NCBI RefSeq assembly: GCF_014898055.3
Contig: NW_023601322.1
Span: 68,476,740-68,540,739, forward strand
Source of the DNA: Talpa occidentalis
Taxonomy: Eukaryota; Chordata; Mammalia; Eulipotyphla; Talpidae
Length of the DNA stretch: 64,000 nt
Reading direction: 5' to 3'
Shown: in pieces, positions 47,131 through 58,117 of the stretch
Layout of the letters: the number at the start of each line of letters is the position of its first letter
Position numbering within the stretch: position 1 is the stretch's first letter
Notes under the pieces: generated by a model
Databases searched by the model: none
Seen by the model: only the letters and a program-made list of their open reading frames with translations
Told to the model about the DNA's origin: nothing
Program-made: the position numbers and the translations under genes

Positions 47131-47592
47131 TGTGGAACCAAGCTTAGCCAAGGTTTCGCCATTTTGTATATCCTCCACCTTGATATGTTAGTCCTTGTAC
47201 AGCCGCATTCCGGAGATAGTTTCAACAGTCACAACCCTCACTCCACTTGGTGATGAAAAAGCAGACCACCCCAGCCGCCAATGAGGGCAGTCCTATCCAT
47301 AAATGGGACAGCATCTCTAACCGTCCAATCAGTTTGAAACTATAACCGTGCGCCAAAATGCCTTTGTAGTAGCCAATGAGTAATTGTCAGCTTCTTTCAA
47401 AATTCGCGCCGCTTGTAACCCTATAATAGACCCCTGCTTCCTGTGTTCGGGGCTCTTGCTATCTGCCACCGCGTTGGTAGGTGCCGTGAGCCCAGACTCG
47501 AGCCTGTAATAAACTCCCTTTTGCATTTGCATCAGCTGTCTTTGGATTCTTGGAGGCTATGCTCGCCGAGTCTGCTGATCTTGGGCACAACA
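47131..47592 (+). mobile_element. Solo LTR of an ERV1 (gammaretrovirus-like) element
   Basis: This 462-bp unit starts TGTGGAACC and ends GCACAACA, flanked by a perfect 5-bp target duplication CAATC (47126-47130 and 47593-47597). Inside are two CCAAT boxes (47325-47330 and 47373-47378), a TATA box CTATAATA (about 47421-47428), the R-like TTCGGGGCTCTTGC, and a polyadenylation signal AATAAA (47508-47513). U3 opens with a GCCATTTTGTA motif typical of gammaretroviral LTRs. No internal viral sequence or second LTR is present, so it is the product of LTR-LTR recombination. Confidence 0.85.
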
Positions 47593-47609
47593 CAATCTAC
47601 CTCCAGAGT

Positions 47610-47770
47610 TCTCACACTGCCATTTTCTTTGCTGAATAATATTGGGCAAATGGCTTCCCAAACTCTGGGTACAGTTTCTTCATCTGTAAAATGGGGATAT
47701 TAGCACTCACTGTAGGAATTGGTGAACTAATGCCTGAGAGCACGAGGCACCTAGCCAGGTAGTTATTCTT
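47610..47770 (+). repeat. MIR
   Basis: TTGGGCAAATGGCTTCCCAAACTC, then TTTCTTCATCTGTAAAATGGGG, the sense MIR core; it lies just 3' of the solo LTR. A SINE at 47771 interrupts its end. Confidence 0.7.
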
Positions 47771-48041
47771 TTTTTTTTTTTTTAAGATTTATTTATTTAT
47801 GCATACAAGAACTGGGGTACAGGTCAGAGGTGTGGGAGGTGAGAGGATTCACCAGAGACAGAGCGGGGAACAGAACAAGCAGATTGACTGAAATACACTG
47901 CTGAGGAGAGCAGCAGGCGAGTCAGGACAGGTCTGCCACGCCATGGGGATTGCTCCCTGGCAGGGGATCGAACTTGTGTTGCAGTGGCTGCAGATTGCTT
48001 CATAGGTTGTGTCTTAACTCCTTGCACCACCAGGGAGTCCC
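47771..48041 (-). mobile_element. tRNA-SINE type B
   Basis: Target duplication CCAGGTAGTTATTCTT, inserted at the end of a MIR. Confidence 0.93.
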
Positions 48042-48910
48042 CCAGGTAGTTATTCTTATAGATCAACAAAAGGGATGTCACCTCTTTATAAGTTGATCAT
48101 TTATCACAGCTATCAGTAGGTAAATAAAATCCCTCTTGCAGTCTAATCTCAGTCCTTCCCATTACCCTTAGAGCTCATTCTCTTAAATTCTGTAGTGAGG
48201 GGAAGTCATTTTTAAGGGCCCCTGTTGCTTCTCTTTTTCCCCTCCCCCTTCCTCAGTTTCAGGTACAATTTGTCACATTCTGTGGGAGAGAGAAGACAGC
48301 AGAGAGGCATGAGTGCTTATGGCGGCACCTCCCACTCTTCCTTTGCCCTGCACCTATCTCTGGAGACCCATATGTTGTCTACTGGTGAGGGGAACTGTGG
48401 GGAACATTCTCATCTGGCAGAGCTTCTGTTTGTGGCTTTTGCCTATTTCTACCCAGATCTTTATACTTCTCCAGCCAAAGTCCCAGAAGAGTTCTTGACC
48501 TCTTCAAGAGGAGGGGGTAGGGCCAAATTTGGGACTGGACCCCTGCCTAGGACTTAATAAGCGTCATAAATGCATTCTAGGCTAGAGAGCCTTGGAGCCT
48601 CCGAATGGGCTTTCACATTCAGAATCCTGGGGCTTCCTTTCATCCCCACCCCACTCTGAGGGGATGTCTAGGCATGCTCTTAAGGAACATCTTCAGTATT
48701 TGGTAATAGTAGCTAGCAATGATTGAGTGCTTATTAGATACCAAACCAATCACAACTATTCTGGGAGGACAAAATTCTTACAGACAAGGGAAAGCAAGTG
48801 GAAGGCCCTTAACTGCTCTAAGTCACAGGGAAGAAAAACCAGGCTGTCACTGAAACCCCCTGCAGGGTATCCTCTCCTTCCAGGTCAGCTGCACTTCCAG
48901 TCCTATCCAT
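48042..48910. other. Intergenic sequence
   Basis: Moderately GC-rich unique-looking DNA. A plus-strand open frame at 48225-48557 (110 codons) has no family resemblance I recognise and no visible splice or promoter context. Confidence 0.4.
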
Positions 48911-49187
48911 CTTTTTTTTTTTTTTTTTTAAAGATTTATTTTTATTTATACAAGAGCCGGGTACAGGCCAGATTGCGAGAGGGTGAGAGGATTCACCAGA
49001 GACAGAGTGGGGAACAGAACAGGCAGACTGACGAAATACACTGCTGAGGGGAGCAGCGGGCGAGATAGGAGAGGTCTGCCGTGCCATGTGGGTTGCTCCG
49101 AGGCCAGCAGGGATCAAACCGGCACTGCAGAGGCTGCGAACAGCTTCACAGTGCTGCGCTCAACTGCCTGCACCACCAGGGAGGCCC
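48911..49187 (-). mobile_element. tRNA-SINE type D
   Basis: Flanked by CCATCTTTTTTTT on both sides. Confidence 0.9.
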
Positions 49188-49190
49188 CAT

Positions 49191-49409
49191 CTTTTTTTTT
49201 TTAAGATTTATTTATTTATGCATATAAGAACTGGGGTGTAAGCCAGAGGTATGGGGGTGTAAGCCAGAGAGAATGGGGAGCAGAATAGGCAGATCTACAG
49301 AAATACACTGCTGATGGGAGCAGCGGATGAGACAGGAGAGGTCTGCTGTGCCCTGTGGGAAGCTCCCTGGCCGCTAGGGATTGAACTGGTGCTGCAGTGG
49401 TTGATGATC
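49191..49409 (-). mobile_element. tRNA-SINE type C, 5'-truncated
   Basis: Abuts the preceding copy, with a third CTATCCATC flank at about 49413. The body duplicates GGGGTGTAAGCCAGAG in tandem. Confidence 0.87.
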
Positions 49410-49799
49410 CAGATCTATCCATCCTAGCCTTCTTGCTGGTATGTCAGCTTCCTCTGACCTCCTTGTATCATATCTGTTGGGTTGCTCTTTCACCTCAGGC
49501 CTACCCAGTGGGATTTTCAGTAACCCCCATGATCAATCATTGTTATTCCAACTAGTCAAGAAACTCTCCTGGGGTCAGAAAGGGATTAGATCCCCAGTCC
49601 CTCTCAGCCCAGCCACACCCCCATATTTTCTGGGGCTAGCCAGCCAATCAAAGGCCATCAGATCTGGGAAGGGGTCCTGCGGAAGTCTCCCTCCTCTCAG
49701 GGTCAGCTCCTGGAGAAGGCTGGAGGTGGCCTGGCCTTCCCAGGATTAGCGCATCTGGATCCAACCCAGGCAGCCCACCCGTCATAATGAGGAAAACTT

Positions 49800-50010
49800 A
49801 GGAATCTTCACAACTCTTCTTTCTCCATCTGCTAGCTCTATGAACTTGGCCAAATCACTTAGCTCCTTTGTGCCTCAGTTTCCTTATCCATAAATTGGGA
49901 ATAGAGAACACCTACCCCACAGAACTTAGTAAGAATTAAAGATTCTTACATGCTAAATGCCTGTCCATCATTTAGCACAATGCCTAAAAGTAAGTGTTAA
50001 GGAAGAATAG
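49800..50010 (+). repeat. MIR
   Basis: GAACTTGGCCAAATCACTTAGC, GTGCCTCAGTTTCCTTATCC and TAGCACAATGCCTAAAAGTAAGTG are the sense MIR core and 3' end. Confidence 0.7.
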
Positions 50011-50286
50011 AATGGGTTAGGTCATTAGTTTTGCACGTTGACCCCAAGTAGAGACCATCTTATCTCCTAATTCCCCACTCCCCAGGGCTGGTACCCTGCC
50101 CTGCTAAACAGTTCTTCTAGATAGAAGCCCTGGGGATGGAGAACTAAGACAGCCTGCAGAGAAGCTGGAGTGGGGTGGCTCACTGGACCTATGTTTCTTT
50201 TCTCGTTTTCCTGTCTAGGGCTCCCCTAGGAATAACATCCCATGTCTTGACCACCCCTCTACACCTCCAGCAGCTATATCTTCTAA

Positions 50287-50400
50287 CAGTCTGCCTGTTG
50301 TGTTCCCCACTCTGTCTCTGGTGAATCCTCTCACCATCACCCCCACAACTCTGGCCTGTACTCCAGTTCTTGCATGCACAAATAAATAAATCTTTTAAAA
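50287..50400 (+). mobile_element. SINE 3' half, type B
   Basis: Starts at ACAGTCTGCCTGTTGTG; no tRNA-like head. Joined tail-to-tail to an inverted copy. Confidence 0.85.
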
Positions 50401-50402
50401 AA

Positions 50403-50640
50403 AGAACTGGGGTATAGGCCAGAGGTGTGGAGGGTGAGAGGATTCACCAGAGACAGAGTGGGGAACACAACAGGCAGACTGGCTGAAATACACTGCTGAG
50501 GGGAGCAGCGGGTGAGGCAGGAGAGGTCTGCTGCTCCGTGTGGGTATCTCCCTGGCCGGTTGGGAATCGAACCCACGCTGCAGAGGCTGCGGACAGCTTC
50601 ACAGTGTGGCGTTTAAACCACTGCACCACCAGGGAGGCCC
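50403..50640 (-). mobile_element. tRNA-SINE type B lacking its tail
   Basis: It begins abruptly at GAACTGGGGTATAGGCC without the ATTTATTTATGCATACAA end, directly against the A-tail of the preceding fragment. Confidence 0.85.
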
Positions 50641-51350
50641 TAACTTTCTATATTTTTAAGGAAATTGAAAAAAGAAAATATATTTTCTTGTTGCTCATTT
50701 GTGGTTTCCAACATATTTGCAAATAAATACATATTAATACTGAAATGAAAAATGGAAAGCTGCTATTTAGCAGCACTTGGATAAAGATGGGAGTCAATGG
50801 CCTTTGACTGACTTTATATTTAGACCCTCGATGGAGTCCTGTGTCCCCAGTGAGCTCCACAGTAAGTAGCCTTGCACAACTAAAAGTCTGGGTCAAAAGA
50901 AAAGCAGTGGGGCAAGAAAGAAGATCCAACCACATCTTTGGTCTCCTTTTTGTTACTCTTTGGCATCATTAATTGTGTCTTTGATGATCTGTACTGTTGG
51001 GGACCTGAGCCTGGCAGTGGCAAGTGCCAAGAGAGTTCCTTCTCTTTCTTTGACATGGATAATTGCGGCTCTCTTATTCTCATGTAAAGTCCTCCAGCGG
51101 CCTCCTTCCCCAAGACGTGCAAGGGAAGCCCTCTTTTGTTCCCTGGGACCCCAAGGGCCTGAGCTACCTCCTGTAGAGGTGGCAGCCCCTCCCCCAGTCT
51201 TTCTTCCATTGTTGTCCTGCCCATTTCCCCACATATCCTCTCTTCAGGTGAAAAACCGCAGACTACTGGAGAGGAGAGATACTTATCTGGACTCAGGGTG
51301 ACTGTGAATGATAAGTACAGGGATTATATGGGGGTAGTTCACATTTGTTT
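50641..51350. other. Intergenic sequence
   Basis: Minus-strand open frames at 50880-51224 (114 codons) and 50953-51234 (93 codons) overlap in different frames. Neither resembles a family I know. No poly-A or flanking duplication marks a retrocopy. Confidence 0.35.
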
Positions 51351-51661
51351 TTTTTTTTTTTTTTTTTTTTATAGAGGCATGTTATTTATTTATTTATTTG
51401 TTTGTTCTGTTTATACAAGCACTGGGTACAGTCAGAAGCGCGGGAGGGTGAGAGAATTCACCAGAGCCAGAGTGGGGAGCAGAGCAGGCAGAAGGACCGA
51501 AGTACACTGCTGAGGGGAGCAGCGGGCGGCAGGAGAGGTCTGCGTGCCATGTGGGACCCTCCTCCGGGGGCCGGGGAGCAGCCGGGGATCGAACTGGTGC
51601 TGCAGAGGCCGCGGGCAGCTTCGCAACCCAGCGCTCAACCACTGCGCCACCGGGGAGGCCC
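51351..51661 (-). mobile_element. tRNA-SINE type A-tail
   Basis: Target duplication GTAGTTCACATTTGTTT; long poly-A (about 20) and little divergence. Confidence 0.95.
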
Positions 51662-51728
51662 GGTAGTTCACATTTGTTTGGGAAGCCTGCAAAAAGATGA
51701 GAATGAGCTGGGTACAAAACCTTTGCTT

Positions 51729-52006
51729 GGGGTCTCCCTGGTGGCGCAAGGGGTTAAGACGCAACCTATGAAGGTGTCCTCAGCCACTGTAGCATAAGTT
51801 CGATCCCCAGCCAGGGAGATAACCCACATGGTGCAGCAGACCTCTCCTAACTTGCCCACTGCTCCCCTCAACAGTGTATTTCAGTAGATCTGCCTGTTCT
51901 ACTCCCTACTCTGTCTCTGGTGAATTCTCTCACCCCCAACACCTCTGGCCTGTACCCCAGTTCTTGTATGCATAAATAAATAAATCTTTAAAAAAAAAAA
52001 AACAAA
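51729..52006 (+). mobile_element. tRNA-SINE type B
   Basis: Target duplication AAAACCTTTGCTTG. Confidence 0.93.
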
Positions 52007-53139
52007 AAACCTTTGCTTGCTGCAATGCATCTTGGGTAAATAGCATTAGGTAGATATTCTTGATCACTTCCTATATGGCACGAAGCACTCTTACTGCATC
52101 ATCTGATGCCAGTCTAGGTCTCTAATCACCACACTACATTCCTGCTCCTCATTCACTTAATCCTCTCACAGCACTTGTCATATGTTACCCTCATGGCTTA
52201 TTCATCTCCTGCACTAATCTGAGTCCCAAGGGGCAAAAATGACATTCCTCTATCTGCCCCAACAATCTAGCATTTCCCAGATGAGGTCTGGCACACTTTC
52301 TGGTATGTGGATGAACTGAGATAGTTGGGAAGGGATTTTACATTTTGTGCCCCTCACTTCTGTGAAGTTGATACAGTTGAGTGGCTGAAGGACATTGAGC
52401 ATAGGCATGGGTATACCAAGTTACATTACCCAAATCAGGCTGGCTTCCTCACATGTTCTAGCCTCTGGTTTTCAAAGTACCAGGCGCCAATGGGCATTTG
52501 ACTCAGTGGCACCCATTTCTACAGCCAGAAAAACTGCTCAAATGGGTGTGCAGCCTGCCTCCAAGAATCTATAAAACACTTGCATCTGGAGACCCGACCT
52601 GGTTTCCAGGGAGGTGACTTTTTCAGCACTTGGCACCTCGTGGGATAAGGGGTGGAGGAAGCTCTTTTTTCCTTTCTCCTGCCTCTTCTGATATCCCAGC
52701 TCAATCACCTCCCCAGCCACCTACTGCAAACCCAGAAGTGGGACTATTTTTGTCCCTAAAACTAAGCACAGCGTGCTCAAACATATTTATAACCGTGACA
52801 TATTGTTCCGTAGTCTTTCCACTTTGTTTCTGATCATGTCAGTTCTGGGCATCTCAAAACTTTGGGGGATATGTGACAGGAAGGCTTTTGAGGTGGGTCT
52901 CAAGGGGTGAAGAGAGTCTGTGCACGGAGAGAAACTGGGAAAAGTGTACTCAGGCAAAGGCACAAAAGAATCTGTGATAAAGCCAACAAAGGATGTGGGG
53001 GAGGAAGAGATGAGAAGTAACAGGAAATGAGACTCACAGGACCTATGGGCCAAGCGAAAGGTGCGGACTGGATCCTGGGCCATCAGAAGCCACTGAGGAG
53101 TTTGGGGCCAGTGAATGAATACATTCCAGCAACACAGAG
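52007..53139. other. Intergenic sequence
   Basis: No SINE and no recognised exon in 1.1 kb; decayed ancient repeat is likely in part. Confidence 0.4.
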
Positions 53140-53335
53140 AGAAGTGTTAAATAATTGATATTTACTGACCACCTGCTTTGTAGTGAAAAAGGATATAATT
53201 TAGTCATCCCAACGACCTTATGAGGTAATATTATTTCCAACTGATGTTAAGGGAATTAGAGCATAGGAAGGTTATTTCCTCAAGGTCACAGAGTCTGTTA
53301 TCCTGGAGTCTGTCTAGTCTCTTAATCACCACGGC
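53140..53335 (-). repeat. MIR
   Basis: TTATGAGGTAATATTATTTC, then ATTTCCTCAAGGTCACAGAG, antisense MIR. It ends about 130 bp before the second CpG-rich patch. Confidence 0.6.
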
Positions 53336-53697
53336 CGTGGGTCTGCGAGAGGCCTGGGGTCAGGGAAGGGTCCTGGAGATGCCGCAGAGGCAGAACGAGC
53401 AACAGAACCGCCTGTGTGGGCGTGAGGATGACAGGGCTCCTCAAGGAGGATGCCCAGATTTCTGACGTGCACGTCCGGGAAAAGCCTGCACAGACTATGG
53501 GCAACAGCGCGGGGATGGGGGCGAGAACCAGCCGGTCAGTGCCCCCAGCTCCGTCGCGCTGACCGCTCGGCCAGGGGCTGTCCGGGCCTGGCCTGTCCGA
53601 GCGGCGCCCCGCGGTAGCAGGCAGCGGGCGGGTGTTCCCGCTCCTCCCGGGCTGCAGCCCCCAGCCGCCGGCGGGGCGCGCTGGACTGCTGGGAGCA

Positions 53698-53711
53698 GCG
53701 CCATCTAGCGG
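53698..53711 (-). promoter_or_regulatory. CTCF-like binding motif
   Basis: The plus strand reads GCGCCATCTAGCGG. Its complement, CCGCTAGATGGCGC, closely matches the CTCF core (CCACTAGATGGCGC type). The motif is on the minus strand, the same orientation as UBE2D2. Confidence 0.65.
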
Positions 53712-53756
53712 AGGCCGAGGCCATAGCACCCGGGCCCATGAGGTCACCGCCCAGAG

Positions 53757-53774
53757 GCATGCCGGGAATTGGAG
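53757..53774 (-). promoter_or_regulatory. ZNF143/SBS-like motif
   Basis: The complement reads CTCCAATTCCCGGCATGC, close to the ACTACAATTCCC(A/G)GCATGC promoter element bound by ZNF143 (Staf). It lies 46 bp from the CTCF-like site. ZNF143 and CTCF often occupy neighbouring promoter or anchor sites. Confidence 0.55.
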
Positions 53775-53900
53775 CCTCGCAGCGGGTCACTTTGGAGACG
53801 TGGTCCCAAAGGTGGTCCGGACCTGCTGGCTTCTCTCCAGCTGCGGACTCAACCCACACCTGAATGTGGTGGTCCCCGTCACGGGGGGTCCGGCGCGTGC

Positions 53901-54267
53901 GGTACCTTTCCCTCCCCAGTCTGCGTCCTTATGCAGCAGCCTGTGCACCATGGCCTGTCCCTCTCCGACCCCTCGCGTTCCACATTGGATCCTCGCCTCC
54001 TCACACTCCAACTTTCCTTACCCGGTTTCGGCTCCTGTCCATCCATTCCCCTGCCTCTAACTTCCTCCCTACACTGGGATCTCACAACCAGTGCATTACC
54101 AGGACCAGCTACTGCTCCTTTCCTCTCCCAAATCTGGCCACTTTTCTGTCCCAAACCATTTCTTTCCTAATTCAGGCCAATATCCACTGCAGGCTGGAAG
54201 ATCACATCGGCCAGCAGCTCGTCCCTCTTCAGTCCACTTACTCTGCAGCTGGAAGAAAGTTCTTTCT
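53901..54267. other. Flank of the second CpG-rich patch
   Basis: C- and T-rich sequence on the plus strand with several overlapping open frames in all three frames. They reflect base composition; no coding signal. Confidence 0.4.
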
Positions 54268-54545
54268 TTTCTTAAAAAAGATTTATTTTTATTTATTTAT
54301 GCATACAAGAACTGTGGTGTAGGCCAGAGGTGCCAGCGAAGTGAGAGGATTCACCAGAGGACAAAGTGGGGAGCATAACAGGCAGATCTACTGAAATACA
54401 CTGCTGAGGGGAGCAGCAGGAGAGACAGGAGAGGTCTGCTGTGCCATGTGGGTTAGCTCCCTGGCCGGAATTGAACTCATGCCACAGTGGCTGGGGATAG
54501 CTTGATAGTACCTAGACTTAACCCCTTGCACCACCAGGGAAGCCC
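54268..54545 (-). mobile_element. tRNA-SINE type C
   Basis: Flanked by AGAAG(A)AAGTTCTTT and AGAAGAAGGTTCTTT. Confidence 0.9.
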
Positions 54546-54926
54546 TAGAAGAAGGTTCTTTATAAAGATTCTGTTGTTCCCAAGTTTAACACTTTTCAGA
54601 AGCCTTCTGATTCCTTTAGTGTAAGGATCAAGTCCTTGCCTCATTTGCTAGTTTTACTCTAGCCCATCTTTCATAATACCTTCCTCTTTGTTGAACCACA
54701 GTTCTACCTGCAACAAAATCACTTGTTAAATACGCAGGGTCTGGTGGTCAGGTCTACCAAGTCAGAATCCCTGAGAGTGGCAACTATGCTTAACAAGGCA
54801 CCTGTAGTTGAGACCCACTTCTTACAGCTCCTCAAAAATAACAGGGCTCTCTTCCCTCCTGGCCCATACACAGGTTCCCCTTGCCTAGAGACCATACCTT
54901 CCCATGTCCTTCCAACTGAATTTTAT

Positions 54927-55189
54927 TATTTTTTTAAAGATTTATTTATACAAGAACTGGGGTACGGTCAGAGGTGCGGGAGGGTGAGAGAATTCACCAG
55001 AGACAGAGTGGAGAGCAGAACAGGCAGATGGACCAAAGACACTGCTGAGGGGAGGAGCAGGCAAGACAGGAGAGGTCTGCCACACCATGTGGGTAGCTCC
55101 CTGGCCGGCTGGGAATTGAACCCATGTTGCAGAGGCTGGGGACAGCTTCACAGAGTGGCGCTCAACCCGCTGCACCACAAGGGAGGCCC
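54927..55189 (-). mobile_element. tRNA-SINE type D
   Basis: Target duplication CA(A/G)CTGAATTT. Confidence 0.9.
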
Positions 55190-55471
55190 CCAGCTGAATT
55201 TAACCATCACCTCTTTCTTGCTCTCCCCAAACCCTGGCTAACTTCTAAAACAGCTCTTATTATGTGGAATTCTGCCTGTCTGCTCTTTGTGCCCAGAACA
55301 GTAAGAAAAGTAAGTTCCTATGGCAAGGTGCCTGGCACAGAGGTGGGCCTTAATTGATATTTGTCGACTATGTAATGTATGAATGAGTACTTGGGCAAGG
55401 ACTTGGCCAAGGACTCTAAGACCTGTGGTGGAGTGTCAGGCCCTTCCACCTACCACCTACAGGGTCTGATT

Positions 55472-55601
55472 CATTTATTTATTTATTTGTTTATTTTTGT
55501 GGGACCCTTGCCGGTGGCGGTGGGGGAACGAATCGGCGCTGCAGAGGCTGAGGGCAGCCTCGCAGCCCAGCGCTCAACCACTGCGCCACCAGGGGAGGTC
55601 C
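55472..55601 (-). mobile_element. Short tRNA-SINE
   Basis: Tail reads TTTATTTATTTTTGTGGGACCC on the plus strand. Target duplication CTACAGG(G)TCTGATT. Confidence 0.87.
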
Positions 55602-55756
55602 CTACAGGTCTGATTTAGAGGCCATGGACACCAAGGAGAACCTGTGCCCCTATATTAGCTTTCTTCTTGTGGCCTCATGGACCTACCCCCACTCCTCTGC
55701 TTGGGGTCTTGAGTTCTTCCTGCCAGATCCAGGGCATCTGGAGACAGCATATTTGT

Positions 55757-56025
55757 TTGTTTGTTTTTAAAGATTTATTTATTTATGCATATAAGAACGG
55801 GGTATAGGCCAGAGATGGGGGGGGGTGAGATGATTTACTAGAGAGAGTGGGGAGCAGAACAGGCAGATCTACTGAAATACACTGCTGAGGGGAGCAGTGG
55901 ACACGATAGGAGAGGCCTGCTGTGCCATGTTGGTCACTTCCCTGGCCAGGACCAAACTCAAGCTGCAGTAGCTGGCTATAGCTTGATAGTGCTGTCTTTA
56001 ACCCCTATGTCACCAGGGAGACCCC
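55757..56025 (-). mobile_element. tRNA-SINE type C
   Basis: Target duplication GAGACAGCATATTTGT. Confidence 0.93.
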
Positions 56026-56309
56026 GAGACAGCATATTTGTACTTCAGTAGCAGCCTGTGTCTGTTTTCTGACCCATCAGAGAAATCAAAAACCCACTCC
56101 AAACTTATGACATTATAGCTTCAAGGAATGAAAGTGGAAAACCAGGCTTTGCCCATTCAATAGTGAAGGTGTTCAGGGAAACTAGGCGGCAGATGCCCAG
56201 TAGAACCAACACTGTCTTGGGCCTTCTTTGGATACAAAGTCAAGTATTCTCACCACTGCCCTTGAGAGTGTCTCTGTCTAGTTGTGCATTGTGGGAAGGT
56301 CTTGAACTG

Positions 56310-56490
56310 GGCCTTAGTTACAATAGCAAAAATAACTGCAGCTATGATTCTCACTGAAGGCATGTCATGTGCCAAACATTGTTTAGACAGTTGACATGCA
56401 GCCCCTGTCACACCTCAGACAATCCTTTGTAGATTAGGAAACTGAGGTGAGAGAGGTTAAGCCAATCCATACAGATGCGAGTGGTCGAGA
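56310..56490 (-). repeat. MIR
   Basis: GTCATGTGCCAAACATTG and TAGATTAGGAAACTGAGGTG, then AGAGAGGTTAAGCC. Confidence 0.6.
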
Positions 56491-56689
56491 GGACTCCAGG
56501 TGAGTCGGGAGAAGATGAACACCAGTTTGGGTTGGGACAAAAGTGGCCTCAACTTTTTAGCTGGAAAGGTAGGTATTGGGGGGGGGGGTGTCACCAGTGA
56601 TATATAAGCCCTGCTTGCCAGGCCAAGGAGCTGATACTTGCTCCTGTAGTCTCCATACCAATTTTCCTCTGTGTTTTGATGTTAGTGGT

Positions 56690-56792
56690 CAAATGCTATA
56701 ATGCGACCTAAGGAACTGGAGCTGGGAGTCCTGGCTCTGCTATAGGCTGGCTGTGTGACCTCAGTCAGGTTCCTGTTGTTTCTGGGCCTCGT

Positions 56793-56795
<3 letters not shown>
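56690..56795 (+). repeat. MIR fragment
   Basis: CTGGGAGTCCTGGCTCTGCT, then GGCTGTGTGACCTCAGTCAGG. The (TC)n run follows where the MIR pyrimidine-rich stretch would be. Confidence 0.55.

Positions 56796-56829
<34 letters not shown>
56796..56829. repeat. (TC)n microsatellite
   Basis: About 16 TC units inside a MIR remnant. Confidence 0.9.
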
Positions 56830-56832
<3 letters not shown>

Positions 56833-57866
56833 AGGAGCCTGACTCAGCACTTCCAAGCAGCCAATGGGTCTTTTCATAGCTATCGAATACAATCTCAGGA
56901 CAGAACAGCTTTTAACTTACTTCAGTCTTGCCCCCAAATAGCTCCTTCTCCAACTTCACAGGTACCCCCAGGAGTTGAGGCCCTTTTGTTTCTACATGCC
57001 TGAGTCAATGGATTGTCCTGATTGGTGCCCTGGGTAGGTCTCCAGACCCAGAGAAGACATCTCTTCTTCTTCATCCTCCTCCTCTTCTAGTCTATTCATT
57101 CATTCCTTCTTCAAAGGTTGACAGCATCTCTGTGTCAAGAATGCTACTAGGCCCTGGGATATAGCCAGGGACAATTTGGACAGGCAGATGATGGGCTGCC
57201 TCTGTCTTAGAACAACTGGCCACCAGGTGTCACCAGTGCTAGCCACATGGCCTCTGGCAGCTTTGAGAAGAGATTGCCTGAGATGGGGAAGTGTGACCAG
57301 CTCTGCTAGCCTCAATCAGAAGTAAATTCCTCAAATGAAAAAAAAATCTACCTCCTTGACCCTCCTCCACCAAAAGGACACCCTCAGAACTTTCTCAACA
57401 GCCCTGTTTGGGACCTTAGGAACTCACAACTTCTGACAAGAATGGAATTCTCTTTGCAGTCTGTCCCCATAGATCATCATCTAGGCTTCCTGTAAACCTC
57501 AATGGTAACCACAGCTCACAAAACAGCCTATATTATTAGAAAAGTTTTTCTGATATAGAACCAAAATTTGACACTGACTTTGACTTGCCCTAGATTTTCC
57601 TTCTGTGGACACAAAGAGGAAGGTTCTTCTGGCCTATCCAGCCCTTCAGACAATTGAATAAACTGATCAGACCCCTGAGTTTGTTTATTTGGTCATCATT
57701 CAGGAGTATATACAAAGCATTTCCTATAGGTCTGGCCTTGGTGCCATAGTGGAGAGTCAGCCACATTGAGGTCTATCTTCCCATGGCTTATTGTCTGCCC
57801 AAGAAACCACCAACCAAACCAGCAATAACAATAAAGGATGAACATTTGTGATCAAATAGGAAAGAG
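56830..57866. other. Intergenic sequence
   Basis: Unique-looking; no exon or repeat recognised. Confidence 0.4.
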
Positions 57867-57867
57867 G

Positions 57868-58117
57868 GGGCCTCCCTGATGGCCCAAGGGTTTACGTGTC
57901 AGCACTATAAAGCAATCCAAAGCCACTGGCCCAGCCAGGGAGCTGACACACATGGCGCAGCAGACCTCTCCTGTCTTGCGTGCTGCTCCCTCAGCAGTAG
58001 ATTTCAGTAGATCTGCCTGTTCTGCCCCACTCTGTCTCTGGTGAATCCTCTCACCCCCCACACCTCTGGCCTACACCCCAGCTCTTGCATGCATAAATAA
58101 AGCAATCTTTAAAAAAA
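57868..58117 (+). mobile_element. tRNA-SINE type C
   Basis: Target duplication AATAGGA(A/G)AGA. The B box region is deleted. Confidence 0.9.

Larger units (their letters stand above)
53465..53900. promoter_or_regulatory. Second CpG-rich patch, candidate promoter or insulator
   Basis: About 430 bp of GC- and CpG-rich, repeat-free sequence lies 17 kb upstream of UBE2D2. It carries a CTCF-like motif (53698-53711) and a ZNF143-like motif (53757-53774). No coding exon could be recognised in it or beside it. It may be an alternative first exon of UBE2D2, a noncoding RNA promoter, or an insulator. Confidence 0.55.

Noticed and set aside
50880..51234. Minus-strand frames as a possible processed pseudogene
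   Set aside because: No poly-A, target duplication or recognised parent protein; two frames compete.
53322..54322. Several 70-150-codon frames on both strands
   Set aside because: Composition-driven in a CpG- and pyrimidine-rich patch; mutually overlapping and without recognisable domains.
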